Shown in pieces: positions 61,513 through 64,000 of a DNA stretch of 64,000 nt. Source of the DNA: Oryzihumus leptocrescens (lineage in GTDB: Bacteria > Actinomycetota > Actinomycetes > Actinomycetales > Dermatophilaceae). A program made the position numbers and the translations under genes. The DNA lies in contig NZ_VFOQ01000002.1 of assembly GCF_006716205.1 (NCBI RefSeq), positions 186,001 to 250,000 on the forward strand. The letters run 5' to 3'. Below the pieces are notes generated by a model. It ran no database searches, was not told the origin of the DNA, and saw only the letters and a program-made list of their open reading frames with translations. Numbering within the stretch: the first letter of the stretch is position 1; each line of letters starts with the position of its first letter.

Positions 61513-62786
61513 GACTCCACCGCGCCCAGGGCCAGGAACAGCGACCACTGGTCCCGGGCGAAACCCGGCCGCGCCGCTTCCGCCGCGGTGGCGGCGACGT
61601 CAGCCAGCACGGCGTCGCGGCCCAGGGACGGGGGCAGGTCCAGTCGGGTGAGGCCCTCCTGCAGGTATGCGCGGACGAGGCTGGGGAACCAGCCCGAACC
61701 ATCCGTCGCGTGCAGCACCCCCGCCCCGGGCGGCCCCGCAATGAGCCCGGGATGGCCCCGGACCGGCCGCCCGGGCCGGGTGTGCCGGTCCAGGTAGTGC
61801 GCGTAGGCGACGGCGAAGCGCACCAGGTCACCCACCGGGTTCCCGCGGGGCTCGGCGCGCTCCCAGTCGACCACGCCGCTGACCCGGCCCTCGCGCACGA
61901 GCAGGTTGCCGGGCCAGTAGTCCCCGTGCACGACCGTCCGGGCTACGGAGTAGCGGCGCAGCCGCGACCGCAGGCTGCTCAGCAGCTCCAGCACGCGGTC
62001 CTGCTCGGCCGGACGGTCGCCCAGCACCCGCGCCGCGGCCTCCACGCACCCCGGCCGAAGGTCCAGCGGCGCACTCCCGCCGACGCGCTCGGACTGCAGC
62101 TGCGCGAGCCAGGTGCCGGCCGCGCGGAAGTCGGCCCTGACGCGCGCGGGAGACCGGACGTGGCCGGGCCGGTGGTAGGAGACCAGCATCGGCACGCCCG
62201 GCTGCGCGCTCGTCGCAAGCACGGTCAGGTGCGGGTCGGCGGGCGGGGGCAGCAGATGCGGCACGGTCGAGCGGAGGGGTCCCATGCGCAGCGTGCGGAG
62301 CGAGCGCAGGCGCGCGTCCTCCTCGCGCAGCCGGGCGCCTCCGGCTCCCGTCGCGACCTTGAGGGCGATCGACGGCTGCCGTTGCCCTGCGGTGAAGAGC
62401 AGGACCACGACCCGGCCGTCACCGTCGTGGCTGTGGTCGAGGATGAGCATGCGGTGGCCGCTGTCGGCGATCCAGTCCGCGAGGCCGTCCGGCCCCGCGG
62501 TCGCGTCCGGCTGGACCACCCCGTCCACCGCGGGCAGCACGCCCCAGGTGACGGGGGCGCGCAGCGCGTGACGGGTCGCGGCCTGGACCCAGGCGGGCAC
62601 CCGGGCGGTGCGGGAGCCGGGGGGCGCGGCCAGCAACGCGTGCGCCACGTACGCCATCACGCCGGGATCCTTCTCCGCGACCACAACGGGCTGCCGGGTC
62701 GAGGGCAGGGCGACGAACCTGCGCGGGTCGGGCAGCAGGGGCAGCCACAGGTTCGTGGTGGAGGCGGGCGCCTCGTCGGCGATCAC
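61509..62786 (-). CDS. APH-fold phosphotransferase (aminoglycoside/choline kinase-like)
   Basis: 425 residues. The C-terminal half has the catalytic loop VVHGDYWPGNLLV (His-Gly-Asp and Asn) and the metal Asp in VSGVVDWERAEPRGNP, as in APH/choline-kinase enzymes; the N-terminal ~140 residues are atypical. The GxGxxG-like N lobe is weak (KVATGAGGARLREED). Could phosphorylate a sugar or lipid-linked intermediate. Coupled by GTGA both to the RtcB-like gene upstream and the ligase gene downstream. GTG at 62786. Confidence 0.83.
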   Translation of the reverse strand: MIADEAPASTTNLWLPLLPDPRRFVALPSTRQPVVVAEKDPGVMAYVAHALLAAPPGSRTARVPAWVQAATRHALRAPVTWGVLPAVDGVVQPDATAGPDGLADWIADSGHRMLILDHSHDGDGRVVVLLFTAGQRQPSIALKVATGAGGARLREEDARLRSLRTLRMGPLRSTVPHLLPPPADPHLTVLATSAQPGVPMLVSYHRPGHVRSPARVRADFRAAGTWLAQLQSERVGGSAPLDLRPGCVEAAARVLGDRPAEQDRVLELLSSLRSRLRRYSVARTVVHGDYWPGNLLVREGRVSGVVDWERAEPRGNPVGDLVRFAVAYAHYLDRHTRPGRPVRGHPGLIAGPPGAGVLHATDGSGWFPSLVRAYLQEGLTRLDLPPSLGRDAVLADVAATAAEAARPGFARDQWSLFLALGAVES

Positions 62787-64000
62787 GTCAGCACCGCGAA
62801 CGGGCGCAGTCGTGCGACCGGCTGCACGAGCCCGTTGCCGGACAGGATCGACAGGGCCGCGTCGACCCCGCGGTCGTCGAGCTGGGGGATCTCCTCCGGT
62901 GCCGCGTCGGAGTACCTGTAGCGCAGCGTGCGACGTCCCAGGTGGTCCGCCCCGGACCGGCCGTCCCGGGCGAAGGCGCTGATGATGCTGCCGGTCCCGT
63001 GGCACGCGGTGTAGAGGCTGCGGTCCGCCTGCGGCGCGGGCACGCACAGGAAGGACGAGGTGCGGTTGGTGCCGGGGACGAGCAGGGGCTGGCCGGTGTT
63101 GGCGAACGCTGGGTGTCCCGCCATCAGCTCGGGAGTCCAGGCCCGCGCGGCGTTGTGCCGGTGGACGAAGGCCGGCGCCCCGTCGACCATCTCCTCGTAG
63201 ACGGAGTTGTGCGGCGAGTCGACCACCAGGTCCAGGTGGGCGCCGAAGGCCTCGCGCGCGAACCGGCGCAGCGCCTCGAACGTCGCCAGCCGGTAGGCGA
63301 AGCCGTAGTTCATGGACAACCGCTGCGCGAGCATGACCCGCCGGCCCTCGTCGCCGTCGACCGGCAGCGACGGAAGGCCCGACCGGAAGTAGGCGCCGTA
63401 GCGCTCGGCCAGCGGGGCCCGTCCCGATCCACGGGCATGCGCCCACGGCTTGACCACCGCCATCTCGGCCCGCAGCAACCGTGAGCCGGCCTTGCGCTGG
63501 CCGTAGAGCTGCCCGATCTGGCCGGTCAACACGCCCCCACCGTTGTGGAACTGCATCGTCACCTGTCCCCGGTGGACGCCGAGCTCCTCGGCCGCCTCGG
63601 GGTGCAGGATCTCCTCGACCTCCTGCAGCTCGAGGAAGTGGGTGCTCGGCCCGATCGAGCCGAACCTCAACCGCGCCATCTGCACGCAGACCCAGGGCAG
63701 CTCCTTGCGGGCGCGCTCGGCCCCGCCATACTCTTCGACCTCCAGCCGGCCGAACTCCTCCACCCGGTCAAGGTCGGCCTGGCTCAGGCCGAACCGCTGC
63801 GCTGCGAAGTCGGCGCCCTCCACTGCCGCACGCAGCACCTCGTCCCGGGTGAGCTCGCGGTTCCACCTCGGCGGGTTGGGGAACCGTTCGCGCACCCGGC
63901 GGTAGAAGGCGCTGACCGCCGCCGCAGAAGGGCGTTCGACGTCCAGGGTCGCCAGGGCCATGCCGCAGTTCAGGGCCGCGTCGGTCAGGGTCGGGCGGAT
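62783..64000 (-). CDS. Divergent RtcB-like RNA ligase homologue, 5' end outside window
   Basis: The reverse frame is open from base 64000, so the gene starts beyond the window; 405 residues are visible, and the ATG at 63961 is internal. It aligns with RtcB over its length: DAALNCGMAL (Cys12 of the visible part, equal to the metal Cys of DINCGVRL), FGSIGPSTHFLELQ (His121), VTMQFHNGGG (His152), VDSPHNSVYEE (His264), GQPLLVPGTNRTSSF, TACHGTGS (His334, the GMP-accepting His) and the VARLRPFAVL ending. Changes from active enzymes: the GNH Asn is Thr120, HSGSRG is HNGGG, RKGA is RHNA, and the final KG is missing. Metal ligands kept, guanylylation residues altered. First visible gene of the polysaccharide operon. 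Confidence 0.82.
   Translation of the reverse strand: MRPTLTDAALNCGMALATLDVERPSAAAVSAFYRRVRERFPNPPRWNRELTRDEVLRAAVEGADFAAQRFGLSQADLDRVEEFGRLEVEEYGGAERARKELPWVCVQMARLRFGSIGPSTHFLELQEVEEILHPEAAEELGVHRGQVTMQFHNGGGVLTGQIGQLYGQRKAGSRLLRAEMAVVKPWAHARGSGRAPLAERYGAYFRSGLPSLPVDGDEGRRVMLAQRLSMNYGFAYRLATFEALRRFAREAFGAHLDLVVDSPHNSVYEEMVDGAPAFVHRHNAARAWTPELMAGHPAFANTGQPLLVPGTNRTSSFLCVPAPQADRSLYTACHGTGSIISAFARDGRSGADHLGRRTLRYRYSDAAPEEIPQLDDRGVDAALSILSGNGLVQPVARLRPFAVLT

Noticed and set aside
63961-63961. ATG at 63961 as start of the RtcB-like gene
   Set aside because: The in-frame codons before it read DAALNCG, matching the conserved RtcB Cys motif, so the gene continues beyond the window.

Overview
The window is about 64 kb of very GC-rich DNA with GTG/ATG starts, many 4-base gene overlaps, GTP-type PEP carboxykinase, an actinobacterial bifunctional dCTP deaminase/dUTPase, a DUF222 protein, a LytR-CpsA-Psr protein and a PhoP-type response regulator. 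This points to a chromosomal segment of a high-GC Gram-positive actinobacterium, most likely Micrococcales (Intrasporangiaceae-like; the family is an inference). No replication origin, rRNA, CRISPR array, transposase or integrase was found. Three tRNA genes are present: Ser-TGA, Ser-GCT and Arg-ACG.

Layout. 1-2.3 kb: edge of a DUF222 gene, dcd, an alpha/beta hydrolase. 2.4-7.4 kb: an aromatic-amino-acid-lyase homologue with an altered MIO triad, divergent from a four-gene OpuC-type osmoprotectant ABC transporter. 7.5-11.6 kb: a large membrane Fe-S oxidoreductase (EtfD-like) and the cysteine pair cysK-cysE. 11.6-15.6 kb: a secreted phosphodiester glycosidase flanked by two copies of a hairpin repeat, a crotonase, a methyltransferase and a cupin. 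15.8-21.9 kb: a sensory block (NarL-type regulator, receiver-only regulator, multi-PAS/GAF kinase, STAS protein, then after tRNA-Ser a MEDS/ATPase protein). 22-28 kb: cold shock protein, penicillin-binding protein, acyl-CoA ligase, LCP protein, tRNA-Ser. 28.3-36 kb: a large secreted protein, a small coupled ORF with a membrane protein, an FtsX/MacB-type ABC exporter, an acyl-CoA dehydrogenase.

36.9-43.7 kb: a cell-envelope glycosylation block (GT2-GtrA fusion, ArnT-like GT39) followed upstream by a PhoP-like two-component system and a divergent Gly/Gln-rich membrane protein. Three sites of the PhoP form (two 7-mers 4 bases apart) lie in front of these transcription units, so the block reads as one regulon. 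43.7-47.7 kb: an unknown Rossmann-like protein and pckG with a long upstream region holding a CRP-like and a TGCAAG palindromic site. 47.7-50.6 kb: tRNA-Arg, a 33-bp direct repeat of its terminator 1.9 kb away, and a damaged methyltransferase gene, together looking like a mobile-element scar. 50.7-55.5 kb: secreted proteins, a flavin-binding protein and a nucleoside-kinase-like gene.

55.5-64 kb: a minus-strand exopolysaccharide operon whose genes nearly all overlap by 4 bases: an RtcB-like RNA ligase homologue (cut by the window edge), an APH-fold kinase, an O-antigen-ligase/polymerase, a flippase, a formyltransferase, a PIG-L deacetylase, a sugar transferase and a secreted TIM-barrel-like lipoprotein. 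The divergent RtcB homologue inside a polysaccharide operon is the strongest candidate for undescribed biology. A second one is an 11-bp motif (CACGGCATACC) present nine times, mostly between genes.
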